From: Angustibacter luteus
Lineage (GTDB): Bacteria > Actinomycetota > Actinomycetes > Actinomycetales > Angustibacteraceae
NCBI RefSeq assembly: GCF_039541115.1
Contig: NZ_BAABFP010000005.1
Location: forward strand, 666,447-730,446
DNA length: 64,000 nt
Direction of reading: 5' to 3'
Part shown: in pieces, positions 45,249 to 52,833 of the stretch
Numbering within the stretch: position 1 is the stretch's first letter
Layout: each line of letters begins with the position of its first letter
Notes under the pieces: generated by a model
What the model was told of the DNA's origin: nothing
Databases searched by the model: none
What the model saw: only the letters and a program-made list of their open reading frames with translations
Translations under genes and position numbers: made by a program

Positions 45249-45476
45249 GTGACCAGTACTCTCGCCACCAGTCCGCTCACCGCTGCTGACCGTTGCGACC
45301 GGTGCGGGGCCCAGGCCTACGTCCGCGTGATGCTCCTGAGCGGGGGCGAGCTGCTGTTCTGCGCCCACCACGGCCGCGAGCACGCCCCGGCGCTGACGTC
45401 GGCCGCCGCGACCATCCAGGACGAGAGCGAGCGGCTCCGTGAGACGCCCGCTGTCGCGCCCGAGGACGAGCGCTGA
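45249..45476 (+). CDS. Small zinc-ribbon-like DUF7455 protein
   Basis: A 75-residue protein with a Cys pair CDRCG near the N-terminus and CAHHGREH about 25 residues later, together a likely Zn-binding set. It matches the actinobacterial DUF7455 pattern (TAADRCDRCGAQAYVRV then LLFCAHH). The function is not known; the family is widespread in actinobacteria. The GTG start follows AAGGAAGG. It is divergent from parE and ends at a strong terminator. Confidence 0.82.
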   Translation: MTSTLATSPLTAADRCDRCGAQAYVRVMLLSGGELLFCAHHGREHAPALTSAAATIQDESERLRETPAVAPEDER

Positions 45477-45500
45477 CCCCGACCCCCACGCACCTTCGAG

Positions 45501-45529
45501 AGGCCCCGGCGCACCGCGCCGGGGCCTTT
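45501..45529 (+). terminator. Rho-independent terminator after the DUF7455 gene
   Basis: A 12-bp perfect stem (45501-45512 with 45516-45527), loop ACC, and a short T run at 45527-45529 lie 24 nt after the stop codon. Confidence 0.9.
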
Positions 45530-45573
45530 CGCGTCCCGGCACGGGGGTCGCGGCCCTGCCAGACTCTGCCGCT

Positions 45574-46053
45574 GTGACCCCCCTCGACGTCCTGCTCGCG
45601 CTGGTGATCCTGGTCGGGCTGGCCGGTGTGGTCGTGCCCGTGCTGCCCGGACTGGTGCTGGTGCTCGGCGCCGTCCTGGTGTGGTCGCTGGAGCGTCAGG
45701 ACGCGACGGGCTGGGTGGTACTCGCCGTCGTGACCGTGCTGTTCGCGGTCGGTCAGGTCGCCAAGTACCTGCTACCGGGCCGACGGCTGCGCGAGGCGGG
45801 AGTCCCCGCGTCCACCATGCTCGCCGGTGCGGCCCTGGGGATCGTCGGCTTCTTCGTCGTCCCCGTGGTCGGGCTGTTCCTCGGGTTCGTGCTCGGCGTG
45901 TACCTGGCCGAGCTGGCGCGCACCCGTACCCACGCCGACGCGTGGCCGTCGACCGTGCACGCCCTCAAGGCGGCCGGCTGGAGCATGCTCATCGAGCTCG
46001 CCGCCGGGCTGCTGATGACAGCCGCCTGGGTCGCCGGGCTGCTGGTCGCGTAG
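45574..46053 (+). CDS. DUF456 membrane protein
   Basis: A 159-residue membrane protein of the DUF456 family with a duplicated pattern of Gly-rich hydrophobic segments: VILVGLAGVVVPVLPGLVLVLGAVLVW, then VLFAVGQVAKYLLPGRRL, AGAALGIVGFFVVPVVGLFLGFVLG (landmarks given in overlapping parts) and a final LIELAAGLLMTAAWVAGLL. The repeated G-x-x-x-P-x-x-P/G motif suggests a glycine-zipper-like fold. The function is unknown. The GTG start has no ribosome binding site; the frame is open to 45439 but the part upstream is not conserved in character. Confidence 0.83.
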   Translation: MTPLDVLLALVILVGLAGVVVPVLPGLVLVLGAVLVWSLERQDATGWVVLAVVTVLFAVGQVAKYLLPGRRLREAGVPASTMLAGAALGIVGFFVVPVVGLFLGFVLGVYLAELARTRTHADAWPSTVHALKAAGWSMLIELAAGLLMTAAWVAGLLVA

Positions 46054-46184
46054 GGAGCCTAGACCGGGCGCGGAGTACCGCGAAAGCACCCGGCCCGGTA
46101 GGGCTGCCGTGGTAGTTTCCGAAGACGTAGATCGGTCCGGGAACGGTGCCCTGCACCCCTGACGGACGTGCGGCGGAGGATCGG

Positions 46185-47378
46185 GTGACGATGGGCGGCG
46201 GGCACCCCTACGACGGGCGACCCGCGACCACTTCCGCCTATCCGAACGGGTCGGCCCTGACCGACCACCGCGACGAGGCCGTGGTGGTTGGCGGCGGCTT
46301 CTACGGCCTACGGGTAGCCCTGTTCCTGCGTCAGCGGCTCGGCTTCCGGCACGTGCGCGTGTTCGAGATGCTGGACTCGGTCATGGAACGGGCCAGCTAC
46401 GTCAACCAGGCCCGCGTCCACAACGGCTACCACTACCCGCGGAGCATCCTCACCGCCTACCGCTCACGGGTGAACTTCCCCGGCTTCGTGGACGAGTACC
46501 GGGACGCCGTCGTCGACGACTTCGACCACTACTACGCCATCGCTCGCGCTCACTCCAAGGTGAACGCCCGTCAGTTCGAGCTGTTCTGCACCCGGATCGG
46601 CGCGGCCTGGCGCCCGGCGCCGACGCCGATCGCGGCGATGTTCCACCCCGGTCGCATCGAGCGCAGCTACGCCGTCCGCGAGCCCGCCTTCGATGCACGG
46701 GTCCTGCGCGAGCTGCTGCTCGACCGGATCTCGCGGGCCGGCGGCATCGACATCAGCCTGGGCGACGAGGTGAGCTCGATCGCGGCTCTCCCGGACGGCC
46801 GAGTGCTGCTCGAGGCCAGCAGTGGCAGCTACACCGCCGACCGCGTCGTCGGAGCGGGCTACTCCCGGATCAACGTCCTGCACCGTTCGTCGCACCTCGA
46901 GCAGGTGGCGCTGCAGCACGAGATCAGCGAGATGGCGCTGGTCGAGCTGCCACCGGCGCTGCGCGGACTGGGTCTGACGGTGATGGATGGCCCGTTCTTC
47001 TCCGTGATGCCCTTCCCGAGTCGAGGCCTGCACACGCTCTCGCACGTTCGCTTCACCCCGCGCTACCGGTGGCGGGACGGCAGCGGGCAGCCCGCACTCG
47101 ACCCCCAGGCCGTGTTCTCGATGGCAGACCGGACCTCCGGCTTCACCGGGATGCGGGCCGATGTCATCCGGTACGTTCCTGCGCTGGCTGCCATGCGGCA
47201 GGTGGACTCCCTGCGAGAGGTGAAGACGGTGCTGGCCAAGAGCGACCTCGACGACAGCAGGCCGATCCTCTACCGGCCCGACCACGGCATCGCGAACTAC
47301 ACCTGCATCATGGGCGGCAAGCTGGACAACATCTACGACGTCCTCTCCGAGCTGGAGCACGACAGTGTCAGTGCGTAG
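46185..47378 (+). CDS. FAD-dependent oxidoreductase of a glycan cassette
   Basis: About 397 residues. An N-terminal dinucleotide-binding motif (EAVVVGGGFYGLRVALFL) marks a DAO/amine-oxidase-type FAD protein. Distinctive are VNQARVHNGYHYPRS and the later ADRVVGAGYSRINVL; the C-terminus has a second conserved block DHGIANYTCIMGGKLDNIYDVL. Proteins of this kind sit in surface-polysaccharide clusters, but the reaction is not known; oxidation of a sugar or lipid-linked sugar is an inference. The start is GTG 46185 or ATG 46191 behind GGAGGA. First gene of a five-gene unit; the next gene starts 14 nt before its stop. Confidence 0.78.
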   Translation: MTMGGGHPYDGRPATTSAYPNGSALTDHRDEAVVVGGGFYGLRVALFLRQRLGFRHVRVFEMLDSVMERASYVNQARVHNGYHYPRSILTAYRSRVNFPGFVDEYRDAVVDDFDHYYAIARAHSKVNARQFELFCTRIGAAWRPAPTPIAAMFHPGRIERSYAVREPAFDARVLRELLLDRISRAGGIDISLGDEVSSIAALPDGRVLLEASSGSYTADRVVGAGYSRINVLHRSSHLEQVALQHEISEMALVELPPALRGLGLTVMDGPFFSVMPFPSRGLHTLSHVRFTPRYRWRDGSGQPALDPQAVFSMADRTSGFTGMRADVIRYVPALAAMRQVDSLREVKTVLAKSDLDDSRPILYRPDHGIANYTCIMGGKLDNIYDVLSELEHDSVSA

Positions 47379-48357
47379 CCCCGTCGAGGGGAAGGTCGAC
47401 GCGTTCGTCTCGGTCATCGCCGTCCTGGACGACGAGGTGCGTGACCCGGTGGCGTTCCTCGCATCGCTGCATGAGGTGGTGCAGGCCAACTACACCAACT
47501 ACGAGGTGGTCGCGGTCCTCAACGGCTTGTCGGCCGAGCGCATCCCGCAGATCCGCGCGCTGCTGTCGACCCTCCCGTGCATCCGGGTGCTGAGGCTGTC
47601 GCGCTCGTTCGGGGTGGACACCGCCATCTTCGCGGGGCTGGAGTCCGCCATCGGGGACTACGTCGTGAACCTGACCCCCGAGATCGACCCCGTGACGGTG
47701 GTGGTCGATCTGGTGACCCTGGCCATGCAGGGCAACGACGTCATCCAGGGCATCAGCACCACGCGGGTCGCCGGCAGCTGGCCCCGGCGGGCCGTCCGGC
47801 ACTACTTCCTCGCCTACAACCGTCGGTACCTGCACGTCGAGATCCCCGAGCAGGAGACCTACCTCGTCTGCCTGACCCGACGGGCGATGAACTCGCTGGC
47901 GAACGCCTCGCGCAGCCAGCGATACCTGCGGCACCTGATTCGGCACATCGGCTACCGACTGACCGACTACACGTACGCGACGGCGGACGCCTCGCACCGG
48001 GCTCGCTCGATCCGCAACGACGTCATCAAGGGCGCCGAGATGATCACGAGCTACTCCTCGCACCCCCTGAGGTTCGTGACGTTCATCGGGGTCCTGGCCG
48101 GTCTGGCGAACCTCCTGTACGCCGTCTACGTCGTCGGGCTACGCCTCTTCCGGTCCGACATCGCCGCGGGCTGGACCACGACGTCCCTGCAGCTGTCAGC
48201 CATGTTCTTCGTCTTCTCGCTGATCCTGGCCGTGCAGGCCGAGTACATCGGACGCGTCCTGGCGGAGACCCGCAAGGAGCCGGCGTACTTCATCATGGAA
48301 GAGCTCGAGAGCGACACCCTCATCGCCGACCTCGACCGCCGCAACCTGAGCAGCTGA
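47365..48357 (+). CDS. GT2-family glycosyltransferase with two C-terminal membrane helices (GtrB-like), atypical DxD
   Basis: A 330-residue GT-A fold protein. Its N-terminal half fits polyprenyl-phosphate glycosyltransferases (VSVIAVLDDEVRDPVAFLASL; the SRSFGVDTAIFAGLESAIGDYVVNL block equals the usual NFGKEAAI...G/ADGD region). C-terminal helices at about 235-255 and 272-292 match the GtrB/DPM1-like membrane anchor. The usual DADLQDPPE motif is replaced by TPEIDPVT, so metal binding may be altered or lost. It would make a polyprenyl-phosphate sugar on the inner face of the membrane. The GTG start overlaps the oxidoreductase gene by 14 nt. Confidence 0.8.
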   Translation: MSVRSPVEGKVDAFVSVIAVLDDEVRDPVAFLASLHEVVQANYTNYEVVAVLNGLSAERIPQIRALLSTLPCIRVLRLSRSFGVDTAIFAGLESAIGDYVVNLTPEIDPVTVVVDLVTLAMQGNDVIQGISTTRVAGSWPRRAVRHYFLAYNRRYLHVEIPEQETYLVCLTRRAMNSLANASRSQRYLRHLIRHIGYRLTDYTYATADASHRARSIRNDVIKGAEMITSYSSHPLRFVTFIGVLAGLANLLYAVYVVGLRLFRSDIAAGWTTTSLQLSAMFFVFSLILAVQAEYIGRVLAETRKEPAYFIMEELESDTLIADLDRRNLSS

Positions 48358-48368
48358 GAGGACCAGCG

Positions 48369-49196
48369 TTGACCACCGCACTCCCGCTCCCCGGTCAGGT
48401 GCCCACGTACCGGGCCGACGTCCTCGCTCCGCGCGCGCACCGCTACTGCGTCGTCGTGTTCGTCATCAACGAGGGCGAGAAGATCCGGCAGCAGCTCACC
48501 CGCATGGTCCCGCTCACGGAGCAGGTGGACGTGGTCGTGGCGGACGGCGGGAGCACCGACGGTTCGCTGGACCTGCCCTACCTCGGCGAGCAGCGGGTGC
48601 GCGCCCTGCTGACCAAGACGGGGCCCGGCAAGCTGAGCGCGCAGATGCGGATGGCCTTCGCCTGGGCCTTGGGCGAGGGCTACGAGGGCGTCGTGGTGAT
48701 CGACGGGAACGGCAAGGACGGCGTGGAGGCCGTGCCTGAGTTCGTGCGGCTGCTGGATCAGGGGTACGACCACATCCAGGGGTCTCGCTTCATCCCGGGC
48801 GGGCAGGCGGTCAACACGCCGCTGGTCCGGCTCGTGTCCGTCCGGTTGCTGCACGCCCCCGCCATCAGCCTGGCCGCGGGACGCCGGCACACCGACACGA
48901 CCAACGGCTTCCGGGCCTACAGCTCCCGACTCCTGACGGACCCCGAGGTGGCGGTGTTCCGCGACGTGTTCGTCACCTACGAGCTGCACTACCACCTGGC
49001 CGTCGAGGCATCGCGCCTGCCGCGGTTCAGGGCGGTGGAGACGCCCGTGAGCCGCACCTACCCGCCGCACGGGAAGACCCCGACCAAGATCAGCCCGGTC
49101 AGGGGCAATGCGCACGTGCTCGGTGTGCTGTTCAAGGCGGTCACCGGCCGCTACCGGTACCGGCCGACGGCCGCGGCGACGGACCAGCCGCGATGA
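48369..49196 (+). CDS. GT2-family glycosyltransferase (soluble, DPM-like)
   Basis: A 275-residue GT-A protein: VVVFVINEGEKIRQQLTRM, the acidic VVVADGGSTDGSLDL, VVVIDGNGKDGVEAVPEF with the metal-binding Asp residues, then IQGSRFIPGGQAVNTPL and the TDTTNGFRAYSSRLL acceptor block. It lacks membrane helices. Its substrate is unknown; it may act with the preceding membrane-bound transferase. The start codon is TTG at 48369, with AGAGGA about 8 nt upstream and no nearer ATG or GTG, and lies 11 nt after the previous stop. The next gene overlaps its stop as ATGA. Confidence 0.83.
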   Translation: MTTALPLPGQVPTYRADVLAPRAHRYCVVVFVINEGEKIRQQLTRMVPLTEQVDVVVADGGSTDGSLDLPYLGEQRVRALLTKTGPGKLSAQMRMAFAWALGEGYEGVVVIDGNGKDGVEAVPEFVRLLDQGYDHIQGSRFIPGGQAVNTPLVRLVSVRLLHAPAISLAAGRRHTDTTNGFRAYSSRLLTDPEVAVFRDVFVTYELHYHLAVEASRLPRFRAVETPVSRTYPPHGKTPTKISPVRGNAHVLGVLFKAVTGRYRYRPTAAATDQPR

Positions 49197-49972
49197 GCGG
49201 CACGGGCGACGCCCTGGTGGGGTGGACCGGCTTCGTCGGCGGCAACCTCTCCCGTCAGCACGACTTCGCCCACCGCTACGCCTCGGCCACGGCACCCGAG
49301 ATGGCGGGACACCGTTTCGATCGCGTGGTGTTCTCCGCGGCGCGGGCGGAGAAGTGGCGCATCAACCAGGACCCCGTGACCGACCGGGCGCACATCGAGG
49401 ACCTCAAGCGCATCCTGTCGTCGTTCAGGGCAGAGCGGCTCGTGCTCGTCTCCACCGTCGACGTCTACGCGAAGCCCGTCGGAGTGGACGAGACCACGCC
49501 GCTGCCGGCGCCAGGGCTCCACCCCTACGGCGCGCACCGGTTCGAGCTCGAGGAGTTCGCCCGCAGCCGCTTCGACAACGTGCTCGTCGTCCGCCTACCC
49601 GGCCTGTTCGGGCCCGGGATCAAGAAGAACGTGATCTTCGACCTGCTGACCGGCAACAACCTGTCGGCGATAGACCACCGGGGCAGCTTCCAGTACTACG
49701 ACCTGAGGCGCCTGTGGGCGGACATCGGCGTCGCGCTGGATGCCGGGTTCCCCCTGGTGAACTTCGCCACCGAACCCGTCACGACGGGGAAGGTCGCCCA
49801 GGAGTGCTTCGACCTGGACTTCCGCAACGAGCCGCCGGGCTCGTCCCCGGGCACGTACGACGTCCGGTCGGTGCACGCCGACGCCTTCGGAGGCCACGGC
49901 GGCTACCTGCAGTCGGCGGACCAGGTGCTGGCGGACCTGCGGTCCTTCGTCCTCGATGAGCGGAGCCGCTAA
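49193..49972 (+). CDS. NAD(P)-dependent epimerase/dehydratase-like protein with altered catalytic Lys
   Basis: A 259-residue short-chain dehydrogenase-like protein. It begins with a Rossmann motif (LVGWTGFVGGNLSRQ) instead of the common GxxGxxG with Ala, has VVFSAARAEKW, LVLVSTVDVYAKP and the active-site region HPYGAHRFELEEF. The usual YxxxK is YGAHR, so the catalytic Lys is replaced by Arg. VRLPGLFGPGIKKNVIFDLL and a QYYDLRRLWADI substrate block follow. It may be a nucleotide-sugar enzyme with unusual chemistry or a non-catalytic binder. It overlaps both neighbours (ATGA before, TAATG after). Confidence 0.77.
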   Translation: MSGTGDALVGWTGFVGGNLSRQHDFAHRYASATAPEMAGHRFDRVVFSAARAEKWRINQDPVTDRAHIEDLKRILSSFRAERLVLVSTVDVYAKPVGVDETTPLPAPGLHPYGAHRFELEEFARSRFDNVLVVRLPGLFGPGIKKNVIFDLLTGNNLSAIDHRGSFQYYDLRRLWADIGVALDAGFPLVNFATEPVTTGKVAQECFDLDFRNEPPGSSPGTYDVRSVHADAFGGHGGYLQSADQVLADLRSFVLDERSR

Positions 49973-50793
49973 TGGCGCTCGCCGTCTCGAACATCGCCTG
50001 GGAGGCGGCCGAGGAACCGATCGTGGCGGCCGAGCTCGCTCGGCTGGGCGTCCAGGCCGTCGAGGTCGCGCCGACCAAGGTGTTCGCGGACCCGCTGCGG
50101 GTGTCGGACGCGGAGGTCGCCGGCTACCGGCAGTTCTGGGCCGATCACGGCGTCCGCGTGGTGGCGTTCCAGTCGATGCTCTTCGGTCATCCCGAGCTGA
50201 CCGTCTTCGACGGGGCGCAGACGCGCGCTGCCACGACGGCCCACCTGGTCGGGTTCCTCGACCTCGCGGAACGGCTGGACGCCGGCGTGCTGGTCTTCGG
50301 GTCGCCGCGCAACCGACGGGTCCCCGACGCGATGACGGCGGAGCAGGTCGACGACATCGCTGTCGCGTTCTTCAGCGACCTGGGTCGGGAGGCGGCCGAG
50401 CGCGGCGTCCTGCTGTGCATCGAGCCCAACCCACCTGCCTACGACTGCAACTTCGTGACGACTGCGGGCGAGGGTGCGGCGCTGGTCGCCGCCGTCGACT
50501 CCCCCGGCTTCGGGTTGCACCTGGACGCGGCGGGCATGACGCTGGCCGGGGACGACGTCCACGCAGCGATCACCGCAGCGCCCGGTCTGCGGCACTTCCA
50601 CGTCAGCGCACCCCAGCTGGGTGAGCCGGAGGAGGACGTCGTGGACCACGCGTCAGCCGCACGCGCGCTGGGTGAGGTCGGCTACGCCCACCACGTGTCC
50701 ATCGAGATGCGCTCCGTGCCCGGCGGGGACACCGTGGACCGGGTGGCGCGCGCCGTGGGTCTGGCGCGCCGGCACTACGGTGCGCTGGTCTGA
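49972..50793 (+). CDS. Sugar phosphate isomerase/epimerase-like TIM-barrel protein
   Basis: A 273-residue AP-endonuclease/xylose isomerase-like TIM barrel: LAVSNIAWEAAEEPIVAAEL, VEVAPTKVFADPL, VVAFQSMLFGHPELTVF, GVLVFGSPRNRRVPDAM, GVLLCIEPNPPAYDCNFVTT with metal-binding Glu, FGLHLDAAGMTL with Asp/His, LRHFHVSAPQLGEP with His and SIEMRSVPGGDTVDRV with the last Glu. The metal site is therefore complete. It probably isomerises or epimerises a sugar intermediate of the cassette. The ATG overlaps the previous stop by one base. Its 3' end overlaps the convergent GtrA-like gene by 19 bp. Confidence 0.82.
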   Translation: MALAVSNIAWEAAEEPIVAAELARLGVQAVEVAPTKVFADPLRVSDAEVAGYRQFWADHGVRVVAFQSMLFGHPELTVFDGAQTRAATTAHLVGFLDLAERLDAGVLVFGSPRNRRVPDAMTAEQVDDIAVAFFSDLGREAAERGVLLCIEPNPPAYDCNFVTTAGEGAALVAAVDSPGFGLHLDAAGMTLAGDDVHAAITAAPGLRHFHVSAPQLGEPEEDVVDHASAARALGEVGYAHHVSIEMRSVPGGDTVDRVARAVGLARRHYGALV

Positions 50794-51203
50794 GCCGCGC
50801 CGTACATCGAGCGCCGGGCCACGAAGTTCCAGACGTAGACGACCGCGGTCGCCAGGGCCTTGGACCACAGGTAGAACAGCCCCAGCCGGTCGGTGAGCAG
50901 CCACATCAGCCCGTCCAGCAGGAAGAGCCCAACCAGGCCGATGGCTGCGAAGAGCAGGAAGCGAGCACCAGCGTGGACGATCTTCGGCGACGAGAACACG
51001 TAGCGCTCGCTGAGCACGTAGGTGACGACCAACCCGCAGAGGAAGCCGGCCGTGGCCCCGACCAGGTGGTTGACTCCGAGCCCGCTGGTGAGGGCGACGA
51101 GTACGCCGACGTCAACGAGCAGGCCGACCGCAGCCACCCCGAAGTAGTCGCGGACCTGCCGCACGACGTCGCTGTGGCGCTGGAGCACGGCCGGCACGCT
51201 CAC
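50775..51203 (-). CDS. GtrA family membrane protein (probable polyprenyl-phosphate sugar flippase)
   Basis: A 142-residue protein with four predicted helices (YFGVAAVGLLVDVGVLVAL; LVGATAGFLCGLVVTYVLSERYVF; FLLFAAIGLVGLFLLDGLMWLL; LATAVVYVWNFVARRSMY). The helix-2 end TYVLSERYVF and the final NFVARRSMY are hallmark GtrA positions. GtrA proteins are thought to flip undecaprenyl-phosphate sugars outward. The GTG overlaps the stop of the GT-C gene (GTGA), so the pair is coupled. Tail-to-tail overlap of 19 bp with the isomerase gene. Confidence 0.88.
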   Translation of the reverse strand: MSVPAVLQRHSDVVRQVRDYFGVAAVGLLVDVGVLVALTSGLGVNHLVGATAGFLCGLVVTYVLSERYVFSSPKIVHAGARFLLFAAIGLVGLFLLDGLMWLLTDRLGLFYLWSKALATAVVYVWNFVARRSMYGAAQTSAP

Positions 51204-52735
51204 GCCGCGCAGCGGTAGAGGCCGATGCCGGCCGCCCGCTCGATCGGCGCGCAGCTGATGCCAGCCTGCTGCAACGGGACCAGCAGGTCGTCCTTGGCGG
51301 GCCGCGGACCGCTCAGCAGGCAGCCACTGCCCTCGCGGCGGAAGTAGTCCACGGCCCGCGCCTGGTAGGCCGGCATGTTGTCGCGGACCTGCTGCAGCCA
51401 CGATTGCGACCCCAGCCCCGAGCGCGTGGGCACCAGGCCCTCGAGCTCGATCCCGAGTCGGTCCCTGGCGACGTACATCTGCGCAGCAGGCTGGTAGCTG
51501 TAGGCCGTGTAGGTGGCGCTGCAGGCCGCATCCCCGGCCGCCAGGACCCGGCCGACCTCCTCCTGCCGGCGCGCCGCACCGTAGAAGGCCACGCCGAGCA
51601 CCCCCGCGACGGAGGCGGCCACCAGACCGACGGCCAGCAGTCGCACGACCGTGGACCGGTTGGTCCAGCCCGCCACGGCCTGCTGGAGCGTGCTCACCGC
51701 CGACCCGAGCGCGAGTCCGATGGCCGGCGTCACGAACAGCACGTGCCGTGGCTTGCTGAACGGTGACAGGCCCAGGACCGTGGCGACGGCCATCGCCGCC
51801 ATCGCGGCCACCAGCACCAGGTAGGGGTACCAGGCTTCGGCGTCCCGGCGCCGCCCCACCACGGCACCGGCCGCCACCACGACGAGCACCGCGGTGCCGA
51901 AGAGCAGGAACAGGGGCTTGCCCGTGGGGGCGTAGATGCTGAGGACGCCGTTCACCAACGCACCGAGACCCACGCTGTCGTACACCGGCAGTGACAGCTG
52001 GTAGACCGCAGCCGGCTTCACGACCAGGAGGTAGGACAGCAGGAACACGGCGAGGTACCCGCCGCCCAGCAGGACCAGGGGCAGGCGGGCTCGCACCAGC
52101 GCCGGGCGGTCGGCCACCCACGAGATGAGCACCGCGGTGGCGCCCACCGACGCGGTCGCGATCACCGCCGTGTTCGAGAAGGGCAGCGCCAGCACCGACA
52201 CCGCGAAGAACCAGCCGAGTGCTCGCGTCGAGAAGCGCTCGCGCACCAGCGTCACGCCCGTGGCCAGGATGAGCGCGCCCGCGGCGTACTCGAACGCGTA
52301 GTGCTTGAACATTCCCGCTTCCCAGACCACCCACATCGCCAGGCCCCCGGCGAGCACCGCACACAGTCGCCCGAGTGCGGTCTCGATCATGCGGGCCGCC
52401 CGGCGCAGGGCGAGGATGCCCACCACGAAGGCGATCAGGCTGGGCAGCCGCAGGACGATCTCGTTCAGCCCGAACGCGTCGACGAGCAGCTTGTCCAGCA
52501 CGTACACGCCGTACGGCATGGTCTGCTCGAACAAGGCCATCGGCTGCCCCGGGGCCAGCCAGCCCTGCCCGGCCACGGCCTGGTAGACCATCGCCTCGTC
52601 GAACCAGAAGTTGCGGTTGGTGACCTCGATGGTCACCACCAGGAGCACGACGAAGGCGCCGAGGCCGATGTCCGTCCAGCGCTCCCACCGCCGCCGCGTC
52701 GGCGGTTCCTGCGGTCGACGAGCGCGGTTGAGCAT
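51200..52735 (-). CDS. GT-C (ArnT/PMT-like) integral membrane glycosyltransferase
   Basis: A 511-residue multispanning protein with about ten to eleven helices. The first extracytoplasmic loop has the acidic pair of GT-C enzymes in RNFWFDEAMVYQAVAGQGWL, and GLNEIVLRLPSLIAFVVGIL is the typical ArnT/PMT block. The last ~110 residues form a soluble domain with several Cys (AACSATYTAYS; GSGCLLSGP; GISCAPIE). It should take a sugar from a polyprenyl-phosphate donor outside the membrane and add it to a surface acceptor. A TAGGAT box (52742-52747) lies 6 nt before the ATG and includes AGGA, so it can be read as a leaderless -10 or as a ribosome binding site. Coupled to the GtrA gene. Confidence 0.83.
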   Translation of the reverse strand: MLNRARRPQEPPTRRRWERWTDIGLGAFVVLLVVTIEVTNRNFWFDEAMVYQAVAGQGWLAPGQPMALFEQTMPYGVYVLDKLLVDAFGLNEIVLRLPSLIAFVVGILALRRAARMIETALGRLCAVLAGGLAMWVVWEAGMFKHYAFEYAAGALILATGVTLVRERFSTRALGWFFAVSVLALPFSNTAVIATASVGATAVLISWVADRPALVRARLPLVLLGGGYLAVFLLSYLLVVKPAAVYQLSLPVYDSVGLGALVNGVLSIYAPTGKPLFLLFGTAVLVVVAAGAVVGRRRDAEAWYPYLVLVAAMAAMAVATVLGLSPFSKPRHVLFVTPAIGLALGSAVSTLQQAVAGWTNRSTVVRLLAVGLVAASVAGVLGVAFYGAARRQEEVGRVLAAGDAACSATYTAYSYQPAAQMYVARDRLGIELEGLVPTRSGLGSQSWLQQVRDNMPAYQARAVDYFRREGSGCLLSGPRPAKDDLLVPLQQAGISCAPIERAAGIGLYRCAA

Positions 52736-52789
52736 GGCGCGATCCTAGGCGATGGCCGGTGGTCGCCGGACCGCAATCGGCAGACGCAA

Positions 52790-52821
52790 GAGGCCCCGAC
52801 CCCGTGCGGGATCAGGGCCTC
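52790..52821 (-). terminator. Terminator of the sigma factor gene
   Basis: A long stem with GT wobble pairs: GAGGCCC (52790-52796) with GGGCCTC (52815-52821), continued inward by CGACCCCG/CGGGATC, 12 nt after the sigma factor stop. It insulates the downstream glycan genes. Confidence 0.82.
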
Positions 52822-52833
52822 CTACTCGTGCGA

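Noticed and set aside
43012-45252. A 746-codon open frame opposite parE
   Set aside because: Antisense shadow of parE; parE has all type II topoisomerase motifs.
46185-47378. UDP-galactopyranose mutase
   Set aside because: It has the FAD-binding motif and a glycan context, but the mutase-specific substrate-binding blocks were not recognised, so only a general oxidoreductase call is made.
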